Assembly: GCA_040756515.1 (NCBI GenBank)
Contig: JBFLYW010000001.1
Location: forward strand, 176,718-240,717
Length of the DNA stretch: 64,000 bases
Direction of reading: 5' to 3'
Source of the DNA: DSXH01 sp020724325
Lineage (GTDB): Bacteria; Bacteroidota; Ignavibacteria; Ignavibacteriales; Melioribacteraceae
This document shows positions 9,159 to 17,244 of this stretch, piece after piece. Both the position numbers and the translations under genes were made by a program. Every line of letters begins with the position of its first letter. The first letter of the stretch is position 1. The notes below the pieces were generated by a model. The model was not told the DNA's origin. It worked only from the letters and a program-made list of their open reading frames with translations, and ran no database searches.

Positions 9159-10658
9159 CTAAGATCTCTTCAGTTTCCTTTTAAGGTTTTCTATTAGAGC
9201 TTGGATAGAATCCTGAAATTCAAATTTGTTTTCTGATTCAGCTTTTAACAGAAAATCCTTCGCTTCGTTTCTTGCACCTACTCTCCAATTTGCTTTGGCT
9301 TGAATAAAGTAAGAGAAAGGAATAGTCCACTTTTCAATTTTCGGTTTTAGAGATAAGATGTTTTCGGCAGCTTGAACTGATTCGGCGTATTTTTTGAGGT
9401 TGAATGCAGATTCACTTAAATAAGAAAGTGCTAATACTTTTTGATCGTTGTTTTCAATTAATGGTAAAATAACTTTTAGCGTATCGTAAGCACTTCTGTT
9501 TTTACTATATTCAATCAGGTTTTTCATTCTTATTAATTTAAGGTCTATTTCATCAATATCATTCTTTAGGAAATATTCGCTCTTAGTCATTGCATACGCA
9601 TCTTCGTAAAGATCGGGATTACCATCCGATGCTAAACCCATATATTTTTTATATTCTTCGTCGTTACCTAACATTTTATTGCTGATCGCAATGTTATATG
9701 CTGCTATACCTGTAAAATCCAAATCCTTATAAAGGTCTAAGAACATTTCGTATTCTTTTATAGCAGACTTAAATTGGTTTTTTTTAAAATAGACTTCACC
9801 TTTTCTATAATGAGCTAATGCAGTAAGGTTAGGAAATCTTTTATTATTCAATCTTATTACCGTATTCAGCGGTTTAATAGCTTTATTAAGTTCTTTACCC
9901 TTTATTAAAGATACAGCAAATTGGTAGTGGAACAAAGTATTTTTGGGATACTTATTAATTATAGATTGGATATAGAAATATGCACTATCGTAATCTGCCA
10001 GATAATCAGTATAGATTTTTGATAAATAAAAAGCAGCTTCAGTAGTTTCGAAAGTACCTTTATTAAACGCAGTTTTTATGTAACGCAATCCTCTTTCTTT
10101 ATCCGAAGTTAATCCGGTTAATTTAACAGCCCATTTTAAGAATTCAGGGACAAAACTTATCGCATAGTCAAAGAGACCTAGTCCAAGATAAGCATCATAA
10201 AATCTGGGATTTAACTGAATCGCTTGCTCAAAATAATTTACTGCATTTTTACTAGACCAAAAAGCATCAACAGAAGATTCGTTAACAGCATTTGCCATAG
10301 CTGTAAATAACGCAAGATTTCCGGCAAGATAGAGTATCTTAACATTTTTATCATCGTCATCCAGAATTTTATCGATTTTTTCCTGGGCTAATTCGGCAAA
10401 TTTTGTAAATACTTGGTATTCACCTTTGTCTTTTGATCCCATGTAGGTCCAGTAATACATCTGAGCAATTAAGTAGTAGCCATGAGGGTCTTCTGGATAT
10501 AAATTAATAATCCGGTTATAAATTTTTTCCGCACTATCTAAATCCATATTATAAGCTTTAGCATGACCTAAGTTAACTAACGACTGAAGACTTTGAGCAT
10601 TTAACTGGTTTAGCACAGTAATAAAGAGAAACGGAAAAATGTAAAGAATCTTTTTCAA
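9159..10658 (-). CDS. Secreted/periplasmic TPR-repeat protein
   Basis: The 499-residue protein begins with a signal peptide (MKKILYIFPFLFITVLNQLNAQ), so export is likely. Repeated TPR-like units follow, with helix pairs such as AKAYNMDLDSAEKIYNRII, AVNYFEQAIQLNPRFYDAYL and ALAHYRKGEVYFKKNQFKSA, ending in a charged tail. TPR proteins act as binding scaffolds; nothing here points to a specific partner. It starts 2 bp after the pyrG stop and so probably shares its transcript. Function is unknown. Confidence 0.8.
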   Translation of the reverse strand: MKKILYIFPFLFITVLNQLNAQSLQSLVNLGHAKAYNMDLDSAEKIYNRIINLYPEDPHGYYLIAQMYYWTYMGSKDKGEYQVFTKFAELAQEKIDKILDDDDKNVKILYLAGNLALFTAMANAVNESSVDAFWSSKNAVNYFEQAIQLNPRFYDAYLGLGLFDYAISFVPEFLKWAVKLTGLTSDKERGLRYIKTAFNKGTFETTEAAFYLSKIYTDYLADYDSAYFYIQSIINKYPKNTLFHYQFAVSLIKGKELNKAIKPLNTVIRLNNKRFPNLTALAHYRKGEVYFKKNQFKSAIKEYEMFLDLYKDLDFTGIAAYNIAISNKMLGNDEEYKKYMGLASDGNPDLYEDAYAMTKSEYFLKNDIDEIDLKLIRMKNLIEYSKNRSAYDTLKVILPLIENNDQKVLALSYLSESAFNLKKYAESVQAAENILSLKPKIEKWTIPFSYFIQAKANWRVGARNEAKDFLLKAESENKFEFQDSIQALIENLKRKLKRS

Positions 10659-10660
10659 TT

Positions 10661-12286
10661 CTATTTATTCCTTTTATAGTGTTCGAACGCCGCTTTAACA
10701 AAATCTCTAAATAATGGATGAGCATTTGTAGCGCGCGATTTTAACTCAGGGTGAAACTGGCAGCCAACAAACCACGGGTGATTTTCAATTTCAATCATTT
10801 CTACAAGTTTTTCATCCGGCGATAAACCGCTGAATATCATTCCGTTTTCTTCAAGTAGATTTCTGAACTTATTATTCACTTCGTAACGATGACGGTGCCG
10901 TTCAGATATTTTTGGTTTTTTATATGCTTCGAAAGCAAATGTTTTCTTTTTTAAAACACATGGATACGCACCAAGCCGCATAGATGCACCTTTGAGTTTT
11001 ACCTTTATCTGTTCTGGCATAATATGAATAACATTGAATCTGTTATTCTTAGCAAATTCCGCACTGTTGGCTTTTTTAATTCCACATACATTTCTGGCAT
11101 ATTCTATTACAGCACATTGTAAACCAAGGCAAATTCCAAGGAATGGAATTTTATTTTCTCGTGCGTATTTAATAGCAGTAATTTTACCTTCTATTCCTCG
11201 TTCACCAAATCCGCCGGGTATTAAAAGCCCATGGTAATTCTTTAATATTGATTCAGAACATTTTTCCTCAATTTCTTCCGAGCTGATAAAATCGGCTGCA
11301 ACTCTAACTCCGTTTTCTGCTCCGGCATGAACAAAAGCTTCCGAAATACTTTTGTAAGCATCTTTATTCTCAATGTATTTTCCACACACTGCTATTTTAA
11401 CTGTGTCTGTTGGATTTTTAATTTTCTCTACAAAGTTAGTCCACTCTTCTAGATGAATATTTATGTCCGGCAATTTTAATCTCTCAAGTATTATACGGTC
11501 CAAGTTCTGCTCAAACAAAACGAGAGGGACTTCATAGATAGTAGAACAATCGTGAGCAGAAAAAACAGCTTCGGAAAGGACGTTAGTAAAGAGGGCAATT
11601 TTTTCCCGTATATCCTTTGATAATATTCCTTCGGATCTGCATACAAGAATATTTGGTTGAATTCCAAGCTCAAGCAGATTTTTAACACTATGCTGAGTTG
11701 GTTTAGTTTTCATTTCACCAGCAGAGCTGATAAAAGGGACCAAAGTAACATGAACACTAATAGCATTCTTACGCCCAATTTCGAGCATAATCTGGCGCAT
11801 TGCTTCAATAAAAGGTAAACTTTCAATATCGCCAACAGTGCCGCCAATTTCAGTTATTACAATATCATACTTACCGCTCTCGCCAAGGGCTTTCATCCTC
11901 TTTTTAATTTCATCTGTTATATGAGGAATAACTTGAACAGTTGCACCGAGGAAATCGCCTCTTCGTTCGCGTGTAATTACTTCGTAATAGACCTGACCGG
12001 TAGTTGTATTATTAGACCGGGACATGTCAACATCGAGGAATCGTTCATAATGTCCAAGGTCCAGGTCAGTTTCGGCACCATCGTCTGTTACGTATACTTC
12101 GCCATGTTGAAACGGATTCATTGTTCCTGGGTCAACATTAATGTAAGGATCGAATTTTTGAATAGTTACGCTGTAACCGCGCAGCTTAAGTAATAATCCT
12201 ATTGAAGCTGCAGTAATTCCTTTACCTAAGGAGGATACTACTCCACCAGTAATGAAAATATATTTTACTTTCTTTTTGAAGGGCAT
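10661..12286 (-). CDS. pyrG: CTP synthase (glutamine-hydrolysing)
   Basis: Makes CTP from UTP, ATP and glutamine. The 541-residue protein has the N-terminal synthetase domain with FITGGVVSSLGKGITAAS (about 11-28), FDPYINVDPGTMNPFQHGEV and EIGGTVGDIES. It ends with a class I glutamine amidotransferase domain with nucleophile loop FLGICLGLQCAV (Cys near 376) and the FHPE His/Glu pair near 510. Length is normal. Together with pyrF it places two pyrimidine genes in the first 13 kb. Confidence 0.97.
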   Translation of the reverse strand: MPFKKKVKYIFITGGVVSSLGKGITAASIGLLLKLRGYSVTIQKFDPYINVDPGTMNPFQHGEVYVTDDGAETDLDLGHYERFLDVDMSRSNNTTTGQVYYEVITRERRGDFLGATVQVIPHITDEIKKRMKALGESGKYDIVITEIGGTVGDIESLPFIEAMRQIMLEIGRKNAISVHVTLVPFISSAGEMKTKPTQHSVKNLLELGIQPNILVCRSEGILSKDIREKIALFTNVLSEAVFSAHDCSTIYEVPLVLFEQNLDRIILERLKLPDINIHLEEWTNFVEKIKNPTDTVKIAVCGKYIENKDAYKSISEAFVHAGAENGVRVAADFISSEEIEEKCSESILKNYHGLLIPGGFGERGIEGKITAIKYARENKIPFLGICLGLQCAVIEYARNVCGIKKANSAEFAKNNRFNVIHIMPEQIKVKLKGASMRLGAYPCVLKKKTFAFEAYKKPKISERHRHRYEVNNKFRNLLEENGMIFSGLSPDEKLVEMIEIENHPWFVGCQFHPELKSRATNAHPLFRDFVKAAFEHYKRNK

Positions 12287-12309
12287 GTTAGATCAATTTT
12301 TGGATAGAA

Positions 12310-12470
12310 AATGTTGGAATCAAAAATAAAAAAAAATCCCGATATGTCTATCAAATTCTGCAAACCACTTGAAAATTTTTTTCAATAAAATTTCAACATC
12401 TCTTTCTTAGGAAATTTCGATATAATAAGTCTTTCTTTATTTCTATGATGCAGTTAAAACGGAAAAAGAG
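12310..12470 (-). promoter_or_regulatory. Upstream region of pyrG with a weak promoter candidate
   Basis: On the minus strand there is a TATTTTTG box matching TAnnTTTG near 12337-12330, with a TTG about 23 nt further upstream, a little longer than the 20-nt spacing seen at glgC. A run of T separates the two. An imperfect A/T inverted repeat (TTGAAAA...TTTTCAA, near 12371-12387) lies just upstream. The match could be chance in such AT-rich DNA. Confidence 0.25.
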
Positions 12471-12530
12471 GCTGGCTCAGAGGTAATTGTTCAATTTAAG
12501 AATCAGCTTTAATCCGTTTAATCCCGATCT

Positions 12531-12650
12531 TTCCCGCCGTTTGCTGGCGGATTTATCCGCCATCTTTTTGGTGGACCTGTCCGCCGTCATTTTGGCGGAC
12601 CTGTCCGCCGTCTTTTTGGCGGACCTGTCCGCCGTCTTTTTGGCGGATTA
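12531..12650. repeat. Five-unit tandem hairpin array, 24-bp period
   Basis: Five units start at 12531, 12555, 12579, 12603 and 12627. The best units (12603-12624 and 12627-12647) are inverted repeats with arms GTCCGCC and GGCGGAC around an 8-nt loop GTCTTTTT. The first two units are diverged but keep paired changes in part. The array is strongly GC-rich against the AT-rich background. It lies between the end of the citrate synthase gene and the start of pyrG, both minus strand. Because 24 is a multiple of 3 a spurious frame is open across it (12487-12669), but this has no coding character. The rest of the 12287-12722 gap shows nothing further. Confidence 0.9.
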
Positions 12651-12722
12651 TCCGTGTGCTATCCTATAAAAAGAAATACTTCTGATACAGACTCTTTTTC
12701 TAAAACCAGTTCAAAAAACTAT

Positions 12723-14027
12723 CTACTTCTTGCCAAAGGCAGCTTCTTCCAGCATAGCGGTTGTTAATGATTTTGGTCGTTCAATCGGATAACCTAAAGC
12801 TCTCGCCCAAATAATATTACTGCATACTCCAAAAGCTCTTCCGATACCAAAAAGAACCGTGTAGAATTCGTATTCCTTCACATTATAATACCATTGAATC
12901 ACACCAGATTGAGCATCAACATTGGGCCATGGATTTTTTGCTTTACCCTGTTCAAGTAATATTGGCGGAACCACCTTGAAAAGTAGATCGACATACTTAA
13001 ATAAAGTATCATCAGGAAGATATTTCAAGCAGAATTCTCTTTGAGCCATATAACGAGGATCAGTTTTTCTTAGAACAGCATGACCATAACCCGGTATAAC
13101 GCCCGTCTTCAGTGTTTCATAAACAAAGTTTTTCATTTCTTCTTCTGTAGGAACTTTACCGCCCATTTTTTCCATAACGCCGTGGAGCCATCTTAAAACT
13201 TCTTCGTTTGCTAAACCATGCAGTGGACCCGCTAATCCATTCAACATCGAACTTATTGCATAATAAATATCCGATAATGCACTTGCAACTAAATGACCGG
13301 TATGAGCACTAACGTTTCCGCTTTCATGATCGCTATGCAAAATAAAATACATTCTTGCTACTTCATCATACGGTTTTCCAATTCCCAACATATGAGCAAA
13401 GTTACCGCCAAAATCAAGAGTTGGATCCGGAGGAATAATATTACCATTTCTATATTTAAGGCGATAAATGAAAGCTGCAATTTCAGGTAACTTTGCAAGA
13501 AGATTCATTGCGTCTTCATAATAATATTCCCAGTAAACATTTTTCTTTACACCTTCATGATATTTTTTGACAAATAAGGAATCCTTATTCATTGAAAGAA
13601 TTGCTGCAGAAAACATTGTCATAGGATGAGAATCTGCCGGCATCGCTTTCAAGATATTGAAAACATAATCGGGTACTTGCCTTCTCGAGTTAAATTCCAG
13701 TTTAACTTCTTCAACTTCTTTATCTGTAGGGATATCACCGGTTAAAAGAAAATAAAAGAATCCTTCTACCATCGGCATTTCATTACCGGTTTCTTTGGGT
13801 AATTTTTCAAATACTTCAGGAATTGTAAGACCTCTAAAACGAATTCCTTCAAATGGATCGAGATATGAAATGTCTGTTACTAAGCTTTTAATATCTCTCA
13901 TACCGCCGATAATTTGACCGATATTTACTTCGTCAATTTTTACATTCGAATACTCTTTTAGTAGTTTTTCAGTCCTTGGTTTTTCGACGAGAATTTTTTC
14001 TTGGAGTTTTTGTTTTAATCCGGACAT
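12723..14027 (-). CDS. gltA: Citrate synthase, eukaryotic-like (type I)
   Basis: Condenses oxaloacetate and acetyl-CoA at the entry of the TCA cycle. It has 434 residues. The catalytic residues appear in GPLHGLANEEVLRWL (His near 266), GYGHAVLRKTDPRY (His near 315) and VDAQSG (Asp near 370). The motif spellings are those of mitochondrial-type Si-citrate synthase, not of the E. coli hexameric type. The start is supported by GGAGGA 5 nt before the ATG. It stands alone on the minus strand and has no TCA-cycle neighbours. Confidence 0.93.
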   Translation of the reverse strand: MSGLKQKLQEKILVEKPRTEKLLKEYSNVKIDEVNIGQIIGGMRDIKSLVTDISYLDPFEGIRFRGLTIPEVFEKLPKETGNEMPMVEGFFYFLLTGDIPTDKEVEEVKLEFNSRRQVPDYVFNILKAMPADSHPMTMFSAAILSMNKDSLFVKKYHEGVKKNVYWEYYYEDAMNLLAKLPEIAAFIYRLKYRNGNIIPPDPTLDFGGNFAHMLGIGKPYDEVARMYFILHSDHESGNVSAHTGHLVASALSDIYYAISSMLNGLAGPLHGLANEEVLRWLHGVMEKMGGKVPTEEEMKNFVYETLKTGVIPGYGHAVLRKTDPRYMAQREFCLKYLPDDTLFKYVDLLFKVVPPILLEQGKAKNPWPNVDAQSGVIQWYYNVKEYEFYTVLFGIGRAFGVCSNIIWARALGYPIERPKSLTTAMLEEAAFGKK

Positions 14028-14097
14028 AATTCCTCCGTGATAATTTGAATTAGTTTTGTTTATTTATATTCCGGTGTTTGCAGGTGTCCGACTTAAA

Positions 14098-15378
14098 TTA
14101 AATTTTTTCAATAACATATTTTCCACTTTCAACAGCGCTTTCAATTGTTGAGGGTAAAAATGGAATAATCCAATCACCCGTTAAAATCAGGTTTTCAAAA
14201 GGTACTTTTATTTCATTCCGAAGATAAATTGAATTAACATCTGGAATAAAAGTTGCCCGTTTCTCTTTAATTACTTCAAAATCTTTTACTAAACTCGATT
14301 TGAATATAGGAAAAAATATCTCTAAATCCGAATATATCCTTTCTAGAATTTCTTCCTCCGAACAACTTTTATAAGAGTCGGCATTACTGATTGTTATCGA
14401 AATATGCTCACCATGATTAAAGACCCAATGAACATGTGAATCGATAAGCCCGTAAAAGCGTTCTGTAAATGGATTTTCCTTTAACCATAGATGGATATTT
14501 AATATTGTAGAATATTCAAGATCGGGCAGTGAAAAACAGCTGATATGCGAATTTGACAAGATCCTTTTTAATGAATGGACTGGAATTGCCGATACTATGC
14601 TATCAAAATCTGCGTATTTGTTTTTTCTACTTTCTACGCAAACAATTCTATTGCCTTCTACAATAAATTTAATGACCGGGTTGGACAATTCAATAATGCA
14701 GTCTCTTTCACTCAAAAACCGAACAGAGGGTTCAACATATAACTGGCTCAATCCAACTTTTGAAATGATAATAGAAGATGATTTTGTTCCATCCAAAAAC
14801 ATCCTTTTTAATATTTCTGCAAAAATTTGAGCAGATGCATTCTCGATAGATGTGTTTAATGCACCAATAACAATTATTCCCCAAAAATTTTTAATTGATT
14901 CTGCAGTCTGTTTTTTTTCAGTCAGCCATTGAGTAACGGTTTTATCTTTAAGGTCGGATGGATAGCAAAATAAAAGATCGAGAAAGAAATCGATAATTTT
15001 AATCCTCGATTTGATACTCAATACTCTGAAATTTAATAATGCCTCTAAGAGGTTGAATGGATAAAGTTTGTGCGAAGAATTTAACTTGAATAATGTTCCA
15101 TTTCTTTTCACAAAATTGATCGATAGCGATGATGGAAATTCTAAGAAATGTATTGAATCAATAATAGAAAGATAATTTAGAGTTTCTTTATAACAGCCCA
15201 TCAAAATATGCTGCCCATTATCGTAAAAACTATTCTGTTTTTCATTAAAAAGGGAATAAGCTCTGCCGCCTAATTTGGGAGAGGATTCTAAGACAGTAAC
15301 TTTATGATTTTGATTTGCAAGGTAAACCGAAGTTGCTAAACCGGCAAAGCCGCCGCCAATTACCAGTATTTTTTTCAT
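14098..15378 (-). CDS. hpnE: Hydroxysqualene dehydroxylase (squalene-associated FAD oxidoreductase)
   Basis: FAD-dependent amine-oxidase-fold enzyme that reduces hydroxysqualene to squalene in the three-step HpnCDE route. The 426-residue protein has the N-terminal dinucleotide motif GGGFAGLATSVYLA (about 8-21), the glycine-rich second motif LGGRAYS, and the C-terminal FAD motif LTGDWI with the following PSTIESAVESG. It overlaps hpnD by 1 bp and completes hpnC-hpnD-hpnE. Phytoene desaturase-like homologues share the fold, but the neighbours favour HpnE. Confidence 0.88.
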   Translation of the reverse strand: MKKILVIGGGFAGLATSVYLANQNHKVTVLESSPKLGGRAYSLFNEKQNSFYDNGQHILMGCYKETLNYLSIIDSIHFLEFPSSLSINFVKRNGTLFKLNSSHKLYPFNLLEALLNFRVLSIKSRIKIIDFFLDLLFCYPSDLKDKTVTQWLTEKKQTAESIKNFWGIIVIGALNTSIENASAQIFAEILKRMFLDGTKSSSIIISKVGLSQLYVEPSVRFLSERDCIIELSNPVIKFIVEGNRIVCVESRKNKYADFDSIVSAIPVHSLKRILSNSHISCFSLPDLEYSTILNIHLWLKENPFTERFYGLIDSHVHWVFNHGEHISITISNADSYKSCSEEEILERIYSDLEIFFPIFKSSLVKDFEVIKEKRATFIPDVNSIYLRNEIKVPFENLILTGDWIIPFLPSTIESAVESGKYVIEKI

Positions 15379-16220
15379 TAGTAAACAAGACTATATTTTG
15401 CCCAGACACCTACAGAAATTGCAGCTTTTTCAAACTTGCTGACTTTAATTATTTTGTTTAATACGTCGTACTCTGACTTCTCAATTTTCTGCAGAAGTTT
15501 TGAATAGATATGCTGCATAGCTCTTGCTGGAAAGAGAGCCGGTTTATCTTCAAAATAGAGAGATTGATTCGCTTTATTGAAATACTCTTTAGCTCTTTCA
15601 GCTTCAAAAGTCATCAAAGCTTTAAAATTGGAATTATATTTTTTTTGAAAGAGATCACTTTCCGAATAATTGAACTGATTAAGATCCTTTAGAGGGATAT
15701 AAATTCTGCCCGATTCCGAATCCGTTCCAACGTCGCGTATTATATTTGTTAGCTGCATCGCAAGTCCCAGGTTAATAGCATAATCGCGGGTTGAATTATT
15801 TTTATAACCGAAAATTTCGATGCACATTAATCCTACAGTTGAAGCAACACGATAACAATACTCAATAAGGTCGTCAAAATGCAGATATCTCTTCCTCTGC
15901 AAGTCCATTTCCATACCAATAATTAATTCTAAAAAGTGCTCCATCGGTATATTAAATTTCTTTTTGATGTATGCTACTTTATTCAACAATTGGTAATCTG
16001 ATCTGCCGTAAATAGCTTTTTCGAATTCAGTCCGCCATTTTCTTAATCGTTCGTATTTAATATCATCTGTTTGATAATCTTCATCAACTATATCATCAGT
16101 TTTTCTGCAGAATGCATACACTGTATTCATTGCATCTCTTTTTTCTGGTGAAAGAAGACTAAATGCATAGTAAAAACTGCTCTTGCTTTCTTTAGCTATC
16201 TGTTTGGCTTGATCTTCCAT
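15378..16220 (-). CDS. hpnD: Presqualene diphosphate synthase
   Basis: Squalene/phytoene synthase family enzyme joining two farnesyl diphosphates to presqualene diphosphate. It has 280 residues with the first Asp-rich motif CRKTDDIVDED (about 43-53), the MEMDL segment and the second Asp-rich motif NIIRDVGTDSESGRIYIP (about 157-174). Both metal-binding motifs are intact. It overlaps hpnC by 25 bp and hpnE by 1 bp. Assignment as HpnD rather than HpnC rests on gene order and on the presence of a second, divergent paralogue immediately upstream. Confidence 0.88.
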   Translation of the reverse strand: MEDQAKQIAKESKSSFYYAFSLLSPEKRDAMNTVYAFCRKTDDIVDEDYQTDDIKYERLRKWRTEFEKAIYGRSDYQLLNKVAYIKKKFNIPMEHFLELIIGMEMDLQRKRYLHFDDLIEYCYRVASTVGLMCIEIFGYKNNSTRDYAINLGLAMQLTNIIRDVGTDSESGRIYIPLKDLNQFNYSESDLFQKKYNSNFKALMTFEAERAKEYFNKANQSLYFEDKPALFPARAMQHIYSKLLQKIEKSEYDVLNKIIKVSKFEKAAISVGVWAKYSLVY

Positions 16221-17086
16221 GCGGCTGATATTGCTTTGAAAAATATTTTAATGAAATCGAATTTTCCTAACGACGGTCTTTCTTGCAAGACATTATATTC
16301 AATCTGTTCAATTTTCCTTAGGATTTCTTTCCCTCCTAAAATCGTCAAAATAATTTGTTTCTTCAAATTATCTGGTAAAAAAGGAATTAATTTCCAGCCC
16401 TCGTCGAATAACTTTGATGTGCGTTCAACCTGATATTTTAATAACAATATAAAATTAGTATTATTTTTTTTTAACTCAAATACGTTTTCGTCCACACTAA
16501 AGGAATTCATTTCATCAAGCGGGATATAAATCCTTCCTTTTACAATATCAACCGAAACATCCTGATAAAAATTTGTAAGCTGAAGCGCAGTGCATATTGC
16601 ATCAGAATATTTTAATGCTTCCTTATCACTAACACGGAATATTTCTAAAATTATTCTACCAACCGGATTAGCCGATCTTTCGCAATAATTAAGCAGATCG
16701 TCAAATGACGAGTAGCGCTTTTTTGTTACATCCTGTTTAAATGCGCTTAGTAAGTCATAAAAATATTTTGGGGTTAGTTTCAATAAAGTAATAGTATTAT
16801 TAAGTACAAACCAGAAATCATTTTCATAATTACCCTGTAAACAATTCTTTAGTTGAGATTCATATTGTTCCAATCTTTCTATTCTTGTCTTAGAAGTTGC
16901 GCTGCCTTCATCTGCCAGATCATCTGCTTGACGAGCAAACTGATAAACAACAGCAACATGCTTCCTTAATTCTTTCGGGATGAAAAGAGAAACAACCGGA
17001 AAATTTTCATAGTGAGACTTAGCAAAATCAATAGCTTTGTTGTAGGCAGTATTGAGAGCGTAATCCGGATTATTAATGTAATTCAT
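16196..17086 (-). CDS. hpnC: Hydroxysqualene synthase
   Basis: Second squalene/phytoene synthase paralogue, converting presqualene diphosphate to hydroxysqualene. It has 296 residues from the ATG at 17086. It carries ARQADDLADEG (first Asp-rich motif), the CERSANPVGR segment and NFYQDVSVDIVKGRIYIP (second motif, with Ser in place of the more usual Arg/Gly spacing seen in HpnD). The frame is open further upstream to 17155, but that would run through the tRNA-Leu gene, so the MNYINNPDY start is preferred. No squalene-hopene cyclase is visible in the window. Confidence 0.87.
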   Translation of the reverse strand: MNYINNPDYALNTAYNKAIDFAKSHYENFPVVSLFIPKELRKHVAVVYQFARQADDLADEGSATSKTRIERLEQYESQLKNCLQGNYENDFWFVLNNTITLLKLTPKYFYDLLSAFKQDVTKKRYSSFDDLLNYCERSANPVGRIILEIFRVSDKEALKYSDAICTALQLTNFYQDVSVDIVKGRIYIPLDEMNSFSVDENVFELKKNNTNFILLLKYQVERTSKLFDEGWKLIPFLPDNLKKQIILTILGGKEILRKIEQIEYNVLQERPSLGKFDFIKIFFKAISAAWKIKPNR

Positions 17087-17115
17087 AAAACGCTGGAATT
17101 TGATGAAAGGATTAG

Positions 17116-17199
17116 TGCCCGGAACAGGACTCGAACCTGCACTGGTTTGCACCAACTAGCTCCTGAAACTAGCGCGTCTACCAATTCCGCCATCCGGGC
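17116..17199 (-). tRNA. tRNA-Leu (anticodon CAG)
   Basis: On the minus strand the 84-nt sequence folds as a class II tRNA. The acceptor arms GCCCGGA (17199-17193) and TCCGGGC (17123-17117) pair perfectly, with discriminator A at 17116. The anticodon loop TTCAGGA gives CAG. A long variable arm and the T loop GGTTCGAGTCC are present. The 3' CCA is not encoded (CTA follows). It lies 29 bp upstream of the hpnC start on the same strand. Confidence 0.95.
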
Positions 17200-17244
17200 A
17201 AATTTGCGCTGCAAAGTTACAGAACATCTGGTGTTAATTCAAAA

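Noticed and set aside
12487..12669. Open frame across the hairpin array
   Set aside because: The frame exists only because the 24-bp period is a multiple of three; the product is a bare LADLSAVF-type repeat with no start context.
17087..17155. Longer N-terminus for hpnC
   Set aside because: It would read through the 3' half of the tRNA-Leu gene; the ATG at 17086 gives a normal family start.
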